NCBI GenBank assembly: GCA_020186115.1
Contig: WSYJ01000001.1
Span: 1,302,001-1,366,000, forward strand
Direction: 5' to 3'
Source of the DNA: Histomonas meleagridis
Taxonomy: Eukaryota > Parabasalia > Tritrichomonadida > Dientamoebidae
DNA length: 64,000 bases
Numbering within the stretch: position 1 is the first letter of the stretch; each line of letters opens with the position of its first letter. Of this stretch, positions 20,474 through 31,840 are shown in pieces. Made by a program: the position numbers and the translations under genes. A model generated the notes under the pieces. The model was not told the DNA's origin, searched no databases, and was given only the letters and a program-made list of their open reading frames with translations.

Positions 20474-22441
20474 ATGGAAGAGTTACAAAACGAACCATTG
20501 CTTTCTAATAAGGAAAGTGAACAACCAACTGAAAAGAGTCCTCTCCTTAAGAAGATTATACTTGGTATTTGTCTTGCTATTGGTCTTGTTTCAGGTGTTT
20601 TAATTGGATATGTTTCATTTGGACGCTCGTCTTCAAGTACTTCAACATGTCAGACCTCAACAAGTCATATTGGAAATTATTATCTAAATGCATCAAATAG
20701 TGATTGTTCCACATTCGAAGTTCCTTCATGCAGAAGCAGCTCTGGTGAAATGGATAGTAAATGGGCTACACATCTTTGGAATACACCAAAACGTGGTACA
20801 GAAGGCTGGAAGAAAGGTTATCAAGATATGAGCACACTTGTTGGTTATGCACAACTTCAATATAAATCAGGACGTACATCATGCACAGTTACAATTTATA
20901 CAAAGACACATCATGATCTTTCACTCACATATTATTTCGATGGTGTTCCACAAACAAGTCCATCTAAGACTTATGATTCATCTTATAAAGGTCTTCTTAA
21001 AGTTAAAGTTGTTGCTGCAACTGGCGAAACACTTGAACTTGATGAGATTGATTTCATTTGGAATGTTGAACCACTTAAACAAAGAAATGGTGATTATCGT
21101 AATGGACAAAAAGGTGCAATTGTTGAAATGTTTGGTTGGCCAGATGATGATATTGCTGAAGAATGTAAAGTTATTGCAGAAGCGGGTTATCTTGGTGTTA
21201 AACTCTTCCCACATCAAGAACAAGTTATGTCTACACAACCAATGGAGAACGAACTTAATCCATGGTATTTCATGTATCAACCAGTTTCATACCGTTTACA
21301 AGGTCGTGCAGGAACACGTACACAACTTCGTAACATGATTAAGAAGTGTCGTTCATATGGATTACGTGTTTATGCAGATGCAGTTGTTAATCACATGTCA
21401 GGCTCCGGTAATGATGCACAAGATCATCGTAACCCAGGTGCAGGTTGTACATATTGGCCCGGCAAACAATCATCTGATGAAGAAAATCAATCACCATACT
21501 ATACACCAGGTTATACATATAAGTATAACTCATGGGGCGAACCATCTAATGTACTTGAATATCCAGCAGTACCATATGGACCAATGGACTTCCATTGCGA
21601 CAAATCTCTTAATTCATGGACTGATCCAAACATAATGAACACTGGTTGGCTCACAGGTTTAACAGATCTTGATACAAGCAAAGAATTTGTACGCACACGT
21701 ATTGCCGATTACTTCGTTGATCTTTTGTCTATTGGATTCTCTGGCTTCAGAGTTGATGCTGCTAAACATATTCATCCAACTGACTTAGCAGCAATCTTTG
21801 CTAAGTTCAAGCAAAGATTAGGCGGCTCATATCCAGTCGACTTCTTCACGTGGCTCGAAGTTATCACTGGCGGCGAATCACAACTTTTAGTCGGTGATTC
21901 CGATTACTCATTTACAACATTCCTAACCAACCAACTTAAGTCACAAGGTTTAACTGACACTGAAATCAATCAAATTAAGATTTGGTGGAGTGGTTATCCT
22001 AATGAACCAGATAATGATGGCGGAAGGTTATCACGAATTAGGAAAGTTATCCAAAATGATGACCATGATCAACAAAACGATGGCTCATCATCACGCGATA
22101 TGCATGACAAAGGATGCGTACTTGTTAAAGGATGTGATCCAAACACACATAGAATTCATGAAATCAAATTGTTCACTGATCCTTATGGCGGCGCTGATAA
22201 TGATAACGATTACCCAATTCGAATGTTATTATCATCATATTACTTCAAGGATGGCGTGAAGGCTATTCCCGATGGTAAATCCGATTGCAGTAAGTGCGTA
22301 ACGACATGCGAATCATGTAGATCAAGAGCTTATGCAAAGGCATATGTCGCTGATGCACAAGCTTACGCAGGAAGTGACTACACAAGAGTACACAGAGATT
22401 CTCAGATCATTGCGGCAATGAGGAGTTGGATGCACATTTAA
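20474..22441 (+). CDS. Membrane-anchored GH13 alpha-amylase-type glycosidase
   Basis: A 655-residue protein. I start at ATG 20474 because the longer frame opens only with TTG and because a TCATTT initiator lies just before this ATG. It has a cytosolic N-terminus with acidic-dileucine-like motifs (NEPLLSN and SPLLKK), one signal-anchor helix (residues about 28-48, ILGICLAIGLVSGVLIGYVS), a beta-sandwich-like region to about residue 210, then a GH13 barrel. Catalytic features visible are DAVVNHMSG, FRVDAA (nucleophile Asp near residue 428), WLEVITGG (acid/base Glu near 462) and NDDHDQQ (transition-state Asp near 532). The enzyme should cleave alpha-1,4-glucans on the luminal or outer face, for example host glycogen. 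The type II topology with dileucine motifs suggests lysosomal or cell-surface sorting. Confidence 0.88.
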   Translation: MEELQNEPLLSNKESEQPTEKSPLLKKIILGICLAIGLVSGVLIGYVSFGRSSSSTSTCQTSTSHIGNYYLNASNSDCSTFEVPSCRSSSGEMDSKWATHLWNTPKRGTEGWKKGYQDMSTLVGYAQLQYKSGRTSCTVTIYTKTHHDLSLTYYFDGVPQTSPSKTYDSSYKGLLKVKVVAATGETLELDEIDFIWNVEPLKQRNGDYRNGQKGAIVEMFGWPDDDIAEECKVIAEAGYLGVKLFPHQEQVMSTQPMENELNPWYFMYQPVSYRLQGRAGTRTQLRNMIKKCRSYGLRVYADAVVNHMSGSGNDAQDHRNPGAGCTYWPGKQSSDEENQSPYYTPGYTYKYNSWGEPSNVLEYPAVPYGPMDFHCDKSLNSWTDPNIMNTGWLTGLTDLDTSKEFVRTRIADYFVDLLSIGFSGFRVDAAKHIHPTDLAAIFAKFKQRLGGSYPVDFFTWLEVITGGESQLLVGDSDYSFTTFLTNQLKSQGLTDTEINQIKIWWSGYPNEPDNDGGRLSRIRKVIQNDDHDQQNDGSSSRDMHDKGCVLVKGCDPNTHRIHEIKLFTDPYGGADNDNDYPIRMLLSSYYFKDGVKAIPDGKSDCSKCVTTCESCRSRAYAKAYVADAQAYAGSDYTRVHRDSQIIAAMRSWMHI

Positions 22442-23176
22442 AATGCCATCCAAGATTATGCACTTCTTCAAATTTGGACTTTATTTAATATAACTTAAAT
22501 AAACTCTAAATCATTTGAATTTTTTTTTAATTATATTCTTTAATAACTATAAAAAAAAGAACAAAGTTTCGAATTTATTTTAATAAAATCTCTGAATATC
22601 CCAATAAAGAACATAGAAAAAGACAATAAAAATATTTACGCGTTGTGATTTATAATTTAAACACAAAGACAAAATATTATACAAAACATAATGTAAAATG
22701 ACCAGAAAAATCTGTCAACACCTCAAAAAAATCGAAATAGTGTACCTAAAATCAATAAAATATTCAGTTAACATTATTATCAATAAATTTATTATATTTT
22801 ATTTAAAATTTTTACATAATGATATCGGTAATTCCCATTCTCCACCATTCAAAAAGCGGATTTCATCGATTTTATACCAATAAAATTCAAATATTATATT
22901 GGCGGTAAAAAAATCATAATCTTGTGATCACTTCGTTTTATTCAATTGCCATCTAATGTGATTAAGGGATAATTATTCATTATGTGATTACATCAAAAAA
23001 GATTTTCAGGTATGTACAACTAATTGTTTATCTTTAAACAATAACAAGAAAAACTTGTAACACATTCTTAACGATTTCCACCAATATTAACACTAACATT
23101 AGTAATCTCACTTAATTAAATATTTACCATGACGTTGTCTTTCGAAGATTTATGTTGAACGTTTTTGCATTTACAA
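22442..23176. other. AT-rich intergenic region
   Basis: About 735 bp. A 61-codon ORF at 22698-22883 is low-complexity and has no promoter motif, so I do not call it. No RNA gene is seen. Confidence 0.5.
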
Positions 23177-24030
23177 AAAATGTTATAGCTGTATGATGTA
23201 TTACACAAAATAATTAAGAAATGTTATAGCTGTATGATGTATTACACAAAATAATTAAGAAATGTTATAGCTGTATGATGTATTACACAAAATAATTAAA
23301 AAATGTTATAGCTGTATGATGTATTACACAAAATAATTAAAAAATGTTATAGCTGTATGATGTATTACACAAAATAATTAAAAATGTTATAGCTGTATGA
23401 TGTATTACACAAAATAATTAAGAAATGTTATAGCTGTATGATGTATTACACAAAATAATTAAAAAATGTTATAGCTGTATGATGTATTACACAAAATAAT
23501 TAAAAATGTTATAGCTGTATGATGTATTACACAAAATAATTAAAAATGTTATAGCTGTATGATGTATTACACAAAATAATTAAAAATGTTATAGCTGTAT
23601 GATGTATTACACAAAATAATTAAAAAATGTTATAGCTGTATGATGTATTACACAAAATAATTAAAAAATGTTATAGCTGTATGATGTATTACACAAAATA
23701 ATTAAAAATGTTATAGCTGTATGATGTATTACACAAAATAATTAAAAAATGTTATAGCTGTATGATGTATTACACAAAATAATTAAAAATGTTATAGCTG
23801 TATGATGTATTACACAAAATAATTAAAAAATGTTATAGCTGTATGATGTATTACACAAAATAATTAAAAAATGTTATAGCTGTATGATGTATTACACAAA
23901 ATAATTAAAAAATGTTATAGCTGTATGATGTATTACACAAAATAATTAAAAATGTTATAGCTGTATGATGTATTACACAAAATAATTAAAAAATGTTATA
24001 GCTGTATGATGTATTACACAAAATAATTAA
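23177..24030. repeat. Satellite of 21 copies, 40-41 bp unit
   Basis: Twenty-one head-to-tail copies of a unit whose core is GTTATAGCTGTATGATGTAT followed by TACACAAAATAATTAA and a short A-run. Copies differ almost only in the length of that A-run (and AAG in the first few), so the period alternates between 40 and 41 bp, mean 40.65. The near-identity implies recent amplification or homogenisation. There are no variable spacers and no flanking cas-like genes, so it is not a CRISPR array. It lies just downstream of the 3' end of the giant repeat gene. Confidence 0.97.
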
Positions 24031-24192
24031 ATTGTTCTCTTTTTTTAAAATAAGTAAATCATTTGGTAAAATATTTTTATCGCATTTTTTATATAATCAA
24101 AATTATATCACTTAGTGAAACACTTAGTGAATTAATATTTTCCAAATTGCTCAAAAATATCAAAAACATAAAATGAGAACTAATTCGACTGT

Positions 24193-27100
24193 TTAGTTCG
24201 CGTTGGTAGTGTTGGCACTATCCACCTTAAGCGACGTGGGTCCTCTTGTGTTCCTCTTTCTTGCAGTTCTTCTTATTGGTATACCGTCCTTTGGTCTTTC
24301 TTCTTCTTTCTTTTCGACGATTGGTTCCTGCTCTACTTCCTTCTTTATTCTTTCTGGTTGTTTCCTTGGGACGAACTTCATTAATTCCTCATCCTCTTCA
24401 GTCATTGACATCTTCTTCTTAAATTGCTCTTCCACCATTACGTTGAGGTTTGTATGGAAATTATTCAACTGCAATTTCTTCATTTCGACGGGCGCGTCAT
24501 TCTTAGCCTTTTCTTCATCTTTCTTCTGTTGTTCCAATAAAATGCTCATTCTTTGTGATAACTTCATTGGCTTTCCATCATTTTGCCCACCTGCTGCAGC
24601 ATTTGCTTTTTGCGCTTCAATTAATCTCTTTTGCTTAGCTTCGGCGGCAGCCATCATCTTCTTCTGGAACTCTGTAAGTGGTTTCTCTGCAGGTGGCTGT
24701 GGCTTAGGCTTAGGTTTAGGTACTGGACGCGGTATAGTTGGCTCTGGTTTACGTTCGACTGCTGTTGGTACTATAGGTGCAACATGTTTTTGTTGTTGTG
24801 GTGGGCGTTGAAGTGTTGCTGATGAAAGAGAACGTGCTGGCGATCTTCTTCCTGCTAATAACTCCTCAAGTTCACGTTGTGTATCCGCATTCTTAAATGT
24901 ACGATTTTGGAGATCTATAATCGTTTGACGATTTTCCTTGAATTTAATGTTCTTAAGTACGGGATCATCAATAACTGACGTTTTGGCTTCTTTCTCACTT
25001 GTGGCATCTTGGATTTGTTTAAGTCGCTCTTGAAATGCATACGCGTGACTGTTGGGGCGTGAGGCACGCGGAATGGTACTGACACTGGACGCACGTGTTG
25101 GTGTTGCTGGTTTAACTCGGACTTTCTTCTCAGGACGAGGCATCTCTGATAATGGAAGTTTTGGTTTGAGATGTGGAGCTTCGGTAGATGATAATGATTC
25201 TCGTAATAAACGAAGGCGCTCACTGTGTGTGAAAATGGGTGTGACAAAGGTTGGAGCAACAAAGGTCTTGACGCTCTCAGTGGTGGAGGATGAGGTGTCG
25301 GAGATCTCTGTCTTAATGACTTTACGCATTTGGTTTAGACGCTCTTTGTAGTCATATGCAAGCACTGGTTCTTCCTCAGCATTAGAGACAGGAGCTTCAG
25401 TTTGCCCTTCGGCTTTTGGTTCTCCTACTTTTTGTTCTTCAACTTTTTGTTCTTCTACTTTTTGTTCTTCAACTTTTTGTTCTTCTACTTCCTTTTGTTC
25501 TTCTACTTTTTGTTCTTCAACTTTTTGTTCTTCTACTTCCTTTTGTTCTTCTACTTTTTGTTCTTCAACTTTTTGTTCTTCAACTTTTTGTTCTTCTACT
25601 TTTTGTTCTTCTACTTTTTGTTCTTCAACTTTTTGTTCTTCTACTTCCTTTTGTTCTTCAACTTTTTGTTCTTCTACTTTTTGTTCTTCAACTTTTTGTT
25701 CTTCTACTTTTTGTTCTTCAACTTCCTTTTGTTCTTCTACTTTTTGTTCTTCAACTTTTTGTTCTTCAACTTTTTGTTCTTCTACTTCCTTTTGTTCTTC
25801 TACTTTTTGTTCTTCTACTTCCTTTTGTTCTTCTACTTTTTGTTCTTCAACTTCCTTTTGTTCTTCTACTTTTTGTTCTTCAACTTTTTGTTCTTCTACT
25901 TTTTGTTCTTCAACTTTTTGTTCTTCTACTTCCTTTTGTTCTTCAACTTCCTTTTGTTCTTCTACTTTTTGTTCTTCAACTTTTTGTTCTTCAACTTTTT
26001 GTTCTTCAACTTCCTTTTGTTCTTCTACTTTTTGTTCTTCTACTTCCTTTTGTTCTTCTACTTTTTGTTCTTCTACTTCCTTTTGTTCTTCTACTTTTTG
26101 TTCTTCAACTTCCTTTTGTTCTTCTACTTCCTTTTGTTCTTCTACTTTTTGTTCTTCTACTTTTTGTTCTTCTACTTTTTGTTCTTCTACTTCCTTTTGT
26201 TCTTCTACTTTTTGTTCTTCTACTTTTTGTTCTTCTACTTCCTTTTGTTCTTCTACTTTTTGTTCTTCTACTTCCTTTTGTTCTTCTACTTTTTGTTCTT
26301 CAACTTCCTTTTGTTCTTCTACTTTTTGTTCTTCAACTTTTTGTTCTTCTACTTTTTTGTTCTTCAACTCTTTTTGTTCTTCTACTTCCTTTTGTTCTTC
26401 AACTCCCTTTTGTTCTTCTACTTTTTGTTCTTCAACTTTTTGTTCTTCAACTTTTTGTTCTTCAACTTCCTTTTGTTCTTCTACTTTTTGTTCTTCTACT
26501 TCCTTTTGTTCTTCTACTTTTTGTTCTTCTACTTCCTTTTGTTCTTCTACTTTTTGTTCTTCTACTTCCTTTTGTTCTTCTACTTTTTGTTCTTCTACTT
26601 CCTTTTGTTCTTCTACTTTTTGTTCTTCTACTTCCTTTTGTTCTTCTACTTTTTGTTCTTCAACTTTTTGTTCTTCAACTTTTTGTTCTTCTACTTCCTT
26701 TTGTTCTTCTACTTTTTGTTCTTCTACTTCCTTTTGTTCTTCTACTTTTTGTTCTTCTACTTTTTGTTCTTCTACTTTTTGTTCTTCTACTTTTTGTTCT
26801 TCAACTTCCTTTTGTTCTTCTACTTTTTGTTCTTCTACTTTTTGTTCTTCAACTTCCTTTTGTTCTTCTACTTTTTGTTCTTCAACTTTTTGTTCTTCAA
26901 CTTTTTGTTCTTCAACTTCCTTTTGTTCTTCTACTTTTTGTTCTTCTACTTCCTTTTGTTCTTCTACTTTTTGTTCTTCTACTTCTTTTTCTTCTTCTTC
27001 TTTTTTGTTCTTCTATTTCTTTTGTTCTTCTACTTTTTGTTCTTCTACTTCTTTTGTTCTTCTACTTTTTGTTCTTCAACTTTCTTTTGTTCTTCTACTT

Positions 27101-30100
27101 TTTTGTTCTTCAACTTTTTGTTCTTCAACTTTTTTGTTCTTCTACTTCCTTTTGTTCTTCTACTTTTTTGTTCTTCTACTTCCTTTTGTTCTTCTACTTT
27201 TTTGTTCTTCTTCTTTTTTTTCTTCTTCTTCTTTTTGTTCTTCTTCTTTTTGTTCTTCTTCTTTTTGTTCTTCTTCTTTTTGTTCTTCTTCTTTTTGTTC
27301 TTCTTCTTTTTTTTCTTCTTCTTCTTTTTGTTCTTCTTCTTTTTGTTCTTCTACTTTTTGTTCTTCTACTTCCTTTTGTTCTTCTACTTTTTGTTCTTCA
27401 ACTTTTTGTTCTTCAACTTCCTTTTGTTCTTCTACTTTTTGTTCTTCTACTTCCTTTTGTTCTTCTACTTTTTGTTCTTCTACTTTTTGTTCTTCAACTT
27501 CCTTTTGTTCTTCTACTTTTTGTTCTTCAACTTTTTGTTCTTCAACTTTTTGTTCTTCTACTTTCCTTTTGCTCTTCTCTTTTTTTTTCTTCTTCTTCCT
27601 TTTGTTCTTCTTCTTTTTGTTCTTCTACTTTTTGTTCTTCTACTTCCTTTTGTTCTTCTACTTTTTGTTCTTCTACTTTTTGTTCTTCTACTTTTTGTTC
27701 TTCTACTTCCTTTTGTTCTTCTACTTTTTGTTCTTCTACTTTTTGTTCTTCAACTTTTTGTTCTTCTACTTTTTGTTCTTCTACTTTTTTCTTCTTCTAC
27801 TTCCCTTTTGTTCTTCTACTTCTTTTGTTCTTCTACTTCTTTTGTTCTTCAACTTCCTTTTGTTCTTCTACTTTTTTGTTCTTCAACTTTTTTGTTCTTC
27901 TACTTTTTGTTCTTCAACTTTTTGTTCTTCTACTTTTTGTTCTTCTACTTTTTGTTCTTCTACTTCCTTTTGTTCTTCTACTTCCTTTTGTTCTTCTACT
28001 TCCTTTTGTTCTTCAACTTCCTTTTGTTCTTCTACTTTTTGTTCTTCAACTTTTTGTTCTTCAACTTTTTGTTCTTCAACTTCCTTTTGTTCTTCTACTT
28101 TTTGTTCTTCTACTTCCTTTTGTTCTTCTACTTTTTGTTCTTCTACTTCCTTTTGTTCTTCTACTTTTTGTTCTTCTACTTCCTTTTGTTCTTCTACTTT
28201 TTGTTCTTCTACTTCCTTTTGTTCTTCTACTTTTTGTTCTTCAACTTCCTTTTGTTCTTCTACTTTTTGTTCTTCAACTTTTTGTTCTTCAACTTTTTGT
28301 TCTTCTACTTCCTTTTGTTCTTCTACTTTTTGTTCTTCTACTTCCTTTTGTTCTTCTACTTTTTGTTCTTCTACTTTTTGTTCTTCTACTTCCTTTTGTT
28401 CTTCTACTTTTTGTTCTTCAACTTTTTGTTCTTCAACTTCCTTTTGTTCTTCTACTTTTTGTTCTTCAACTTTTTGTTCTTCTACTTCCTTTTGTTCTTC
28501 TACTTTTTGTTCTTCAACTTTTTGTTCTTCTACTTCCTTTTGTTCTTCTACTTTTTGTTCTTCAACTTTTTGTTCTTCAACTTCCTTTTGTTCTTCTACT
28601 TTTTGTTCTTCTACTTCCTTTTGTTCTTCTACTTTTTGTTCTTCTACTTTTTGTTCTTCAACTTCCTTTTGTTCTTCTACTTTTTGTTCTTCAACTTTTT
28701 GTTCTTCAACTTTTTGTTCTTCTACTTCCTTTTGTTCTTCTACTTTTTGTTCTTCTACTTCCTTTTGTTCTTCTACTTTTTGTTCTTCAACTTTTTGTTC
28801 TTCTACTTCCTTTTGTTCTTCTACTTTTTGTTCTTCAACTTTTTGTTCTTCTACTTTTTGTTCTTCTACTTCCTTTTGTTCTTCTACTTTTTGTTCTTCT
28901 ACTTTTTGTTCTTCAACTTTTTGTTCTTCTACTTTTTGTTCTTCTACTTTTTGTTCTTCTACTTTTTGTTCTTCAACTTTTTGTTCTTCTACTTTTTGTT
29001 CTTCTACTTTTTGTTCTTCAACTTCCTTTTGTTCTTCTACTTTTTGTTCTTCAACTTTTTGTTCTTCAACTTTTTGTTCTTCTACTTTTTGTTCTTCTAC
29101 TTTTTGTTCTTCTACTTCCTTTTGTTCTTCTACTTTTTGTTCTTCAACTTTTTGTTCTTCTACTTCCTTTTGTTCTTCTACTTTTTGTTCTTCAACTTTT
29201 TGTTCTTCTACTTTTTGTTCTTCTACTTCCTTTTGTTCTTCTACTTTTTGTTCTTCTACTTTTTGTTCTTCAACTTTTTGTTCTTCTACTTTTTGTTCTT
29301 CTACTTTTTGTTCTTCTACTTCCTTTTGTTCTTCTACTTCCTTTTGTTCTTCTACTTCCTTTTGTTCTTCAACTTCCTTTTGTTCTTCTACTTTTTGTTC
29401 TTCAACTTTTTGTTCTTCAACTTTTTGTTCTTCAACTTCCTTTTGTTCTTCTACTTTTTGTTCTTCTACTTTTTGTTCTTCTACTTCCTTTTGTTCTTCT
29501 ACTTCCTTTTGTTCTTCTACTTTTTGTTCTTCAACTTCCTTTTGTTCTTCTACTTTTTGTTCTTCAACTTTTTGTTCTTCTACTTTTTGTTCTTCAACTT
29601 TTTGTTCTTCTACTTCCTTTTGTTCTTCAACTTCCTTTTGTTCTTCAACTTTTTGTTCTTCTACTTCTTCTACTTTTTGTTCTTCAACTTCCTTTTGTTC
29701 TTCTACTTTAGGTTCTTCTACTTCCTTTTGTTCTTCAACTTTAGGTTCTTCGACTTTAGGTTCTTCAACTTTTTGTTCTTCTTCTCTCTTAAGTCTCTCT
29801 TCTTCCTCTTTCTTAAGTCTTTCCTCTTCTTCCTTCTTAAGTCTTTCCTCCTCTTCTTTCTTAAGACGCTCTTCTTCTTCTCTCTTAAGTCTCTCTTCTT
29901 CTTCCTTCTTTAATCTTTCCTCTTCCTCTTTCTTAAGTCTTTCTTCTTCTTCCTTCTTAAGTCTTTCCTCTTCTTCCTTCTTAAGTCTTTCCTCTTCTTC
30001 CTTCTTAAGTCTTTCTTCTTCCTCTTTCTTAAGTCTTTCTTCTTCCTCTTTCTTAAGTCTTTCTTCTTCCTCTTTCTTAAGTCTTTCCTCTTCTTCCTTC

Positions 30101-31380
30101 TTAAGTCTTTCCTCTTCTTCTTTCTTAAGTCTTTCCTCTTCTTCTCTCTTAAGTCTTTCCTCTTCTTCCTTCTTAAGTCTTTCCTCTTCTTCCTTCTTAA
30201 GTCTTTCCTCTTCTTCTCTCTTAAGTCTTTCCTCTTCTTCCTTCTTAAGTCTTTCTTCTTCCTCTTTCTTAAGTCTTTCTTCTTCCTCTTTCTTAAGTCT
30301 TTCTTCTTCCTCTTTCTTAAGTCTTTCTTCTTCTTCTTTCTTAAGTCTTTCCTCTTCTTCCTTCTTAAGTCTTTCCTCTTCTTCCTTCTTAAGTCTTTCC
30401 TCTTCTTCCTTCTTAATTCTTTCTTCTTCCTCTCTCTTAAGTCTTTCCTCTTCTTCTTTCTTTAATCTTTCCTCTTCTTCTCTCTTAAGACGCTCTTCTT
30501 CCTCTCTCTTAAGTCTTTCCTCTTCTTCCTTCTTTAATCTTTCCTCTTCTTCTTTCTTAAGTCTTTCTTCTTCCTTCTTAAGTCTTTCTTCTTCCTCTTT
30601 CTTTAATCTTTCCTCTTCTTCTTTCTTTAATCTTTCTTTTTCCTCTTTCTTAAGTCTTTCTTCTTCTTCTTTCTTAAGTCTCTCTTCTTCTTCCTTCTTT
30701 AATCTTTCTTCTTCTTCTCTCTTAAGACGCTCTTCTTCCTCTTTCTTAAGTCTCTCTTCTTCTTCCTTCTTTAATCTTTCCTCTTCTTCTTTCTTAAGTC
30801 TTTCTTCTTCCTCTTTCTTAAGTCTTTCCTCTTCTTCCTTCTTAAGTCTTTCTTCTTCTTCTTTCTTAAGTCTTTCTTCTTCTTCTCTCTTAAGTCTTTC
30901 CTCTTCTTCTTTCTTAATTTCTTCTTCTTCTTTCTTAAGTCTTTCCTCTTCTTCTCTCTTTAATCTTTCCTCTTCTTCTCTCTTAAGACGCTCTTCTTCC
31001 TCTTTCTTAAGTCTCTCTTCTTCTTCTCTCTTTAATCTTTCCTCTTCTTCTCTCTTAAGACGCTCTTCTTCCTCTTTCTTAAGTCTCTCTTCTTCTTCCT
31101 TCTTTAATCTTTCTTCTTCTTCCTTCTTTACTCTTTCTTCTTCTTCCTTCTTTAGTCGTTCCTCTTCCTCTCTCTTAAGCCGTTCTTCTTCCTCTCTTTT
31201 ATGTCTTTCCTCTTCTTCTTTCTTGAGTCTCTCCTCTTCTGCCTTTATTCTTGCTTGTTCTTCTCTTTTTAATTTTTCTTCCATTTCTTTTTTCTTTCTT
31301 TCTTCCTCTTGCTTTCTTAGCCTTTCTGCTTCTAGTCTTCTCTGTTGTTCCTGATTTGCATTACTTCCGCCTGAACCCAT
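24193..31380 (-). CDS. Giant Glu/Lys-rich repeat protein, frame broken inside the repeats
   Basis: Read on the minus strand as one gene. I start at ATG 31380; a longer frame opens only with GTG. The protein begins MGSGGSNANQEQQRR, a good N-myristoylation consensus (Gly2, Ser6). Block 1 (about 29780-31230) is about 60 copies of an 8-residue EEEERLKK repeat, expected to form a long charged helix. Block 2 (about 25430-29775) is hundreds of VEEQK and EVEEQK units. The unique C-terminus of about 390 residues contains two related blocks (YKERLNQMRKVI and FQERLKQIQDAT), a Pro/Lys-rich stretch (PVPKPKPKPQPPAEK) and a basic end. The frame is open at 27883-31380 and at 24193 to about 26340 but broken between. 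A cytoskeletal or membrane-linked scaffold is likely, inferred from composition only. Confidence 0.7.
25428..29775 (-). repeat. 15/18-bp coding repeats (VEEQK / EVEEQK)
   Basis: A tandem array of 15-bp and 18-bp units encoding VEEQK and EVEEQK on the minus strand. In most of the array units are perfect, but between about 26345 and 27890 there are many one-base changes in T-runs (for example ACTTTTTTG for ACTTTTTG at 26351, 27103, 27128, 27167 and 27191) and a degraded TTCTTC stretch at 26985-27350 and near 27580. These break the frame. Confidence 0.93.
26345..27890 (-). other. Degraded or misassembled core of the VEEQK array
   Basis: All frame breaks of the giant gene fall here. The unit order collapses into EEE-coding TTCTTC runs at about 27200-27350. 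This is what unpolished long-read consensus looks like inside a repeat longer than a read, but true decay is possible. Confidence 0.6.
29776..31230 (-). repeat. 24-bp coding repeats (EEEERLKK)
   Basis: About 60 tandem units of 24 bp, each coding an 8-residue repeat with Arg/Lys exchange at the last positions and occasional one-residue deletions (for example EEEEIKKE near 30920). The reading frame is intact throughout. Confidence 0.93.
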
Positions 31381-31840
31381 TTTGACAATTCGAATGTTAA
31401 ACAAGGGCACCCCATATTTATCGTTTTCTCTTTGTTTCCTTCTTCAAGAAGTAAATGTGCATGTAAAACATATATCTCGTCCTTGCTTAGCATTGGGAAG
31501 ATGTTTCAATTGATTTTCAATTAACACCGATCGATTTATTCCTCAATTAAATGAAATTAAAGATAGCACATCATAGTTTAAAAACAATTGTTATTTAGTG
31601 GCTTAACAAAGAGTGTTCCGTGAGTGCATGTTAACATCTCTTTTTTAACAAAATAAATTTTAATTTACACATCAAATTTGATTCCATTTGGAGGACGTTA
31701 AGCATTCAAATTGCCACCAAACTAATCGGCGGTTAACGGTTTTATCCATCAAAAAGCTCTACTCAGCCACATTGAATTTCATATAACGATAAAAACCCAT
31801 TCATTTAAAGCAATGTAAAACAGTCAAAAGGCATTTCACA
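31381..31840. promoter_or_regulatory. Divergent promoter region, GTTAACGG at 31733
   Basis: About 460 bp between the giant gene (minus) and GDP-mannose pyrophosphorylase (plus). GTTAACGG lies at 31733-31740, and TTTCACAATGG places a TCAC initiator only about 5 bp before the ATG at 31841. Confidence 0.5.

Noticed and set aside
22698-22883. 61-codon plus-strand ORF downstream of the amylase
   Set aside because: Low-complexity Lys/Ile composition, no promoter motif, no recognisable domain.
23177-24030. CRISPR array
   Set aside because: Units follow each other without unique spacers, the genome is eukaryotic and there are no cas genes.
24203-24811. Plus-strand ORF of 202 codons, Phe/Ser/Cys-rich
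   Set aside because: Antisense shadow of the unique C-terminus of the giant repeat gene.
25402-31354. Plus-strand ORFs of 1,400-1,665 codons made of Phe/Leu/Cys/Ser
   Set aside because: They are the antisense readings of the GAA/AAG-rich repeat gene. Tandem 15/18/24-bp units keep all frames open; composition is not that of a protein.
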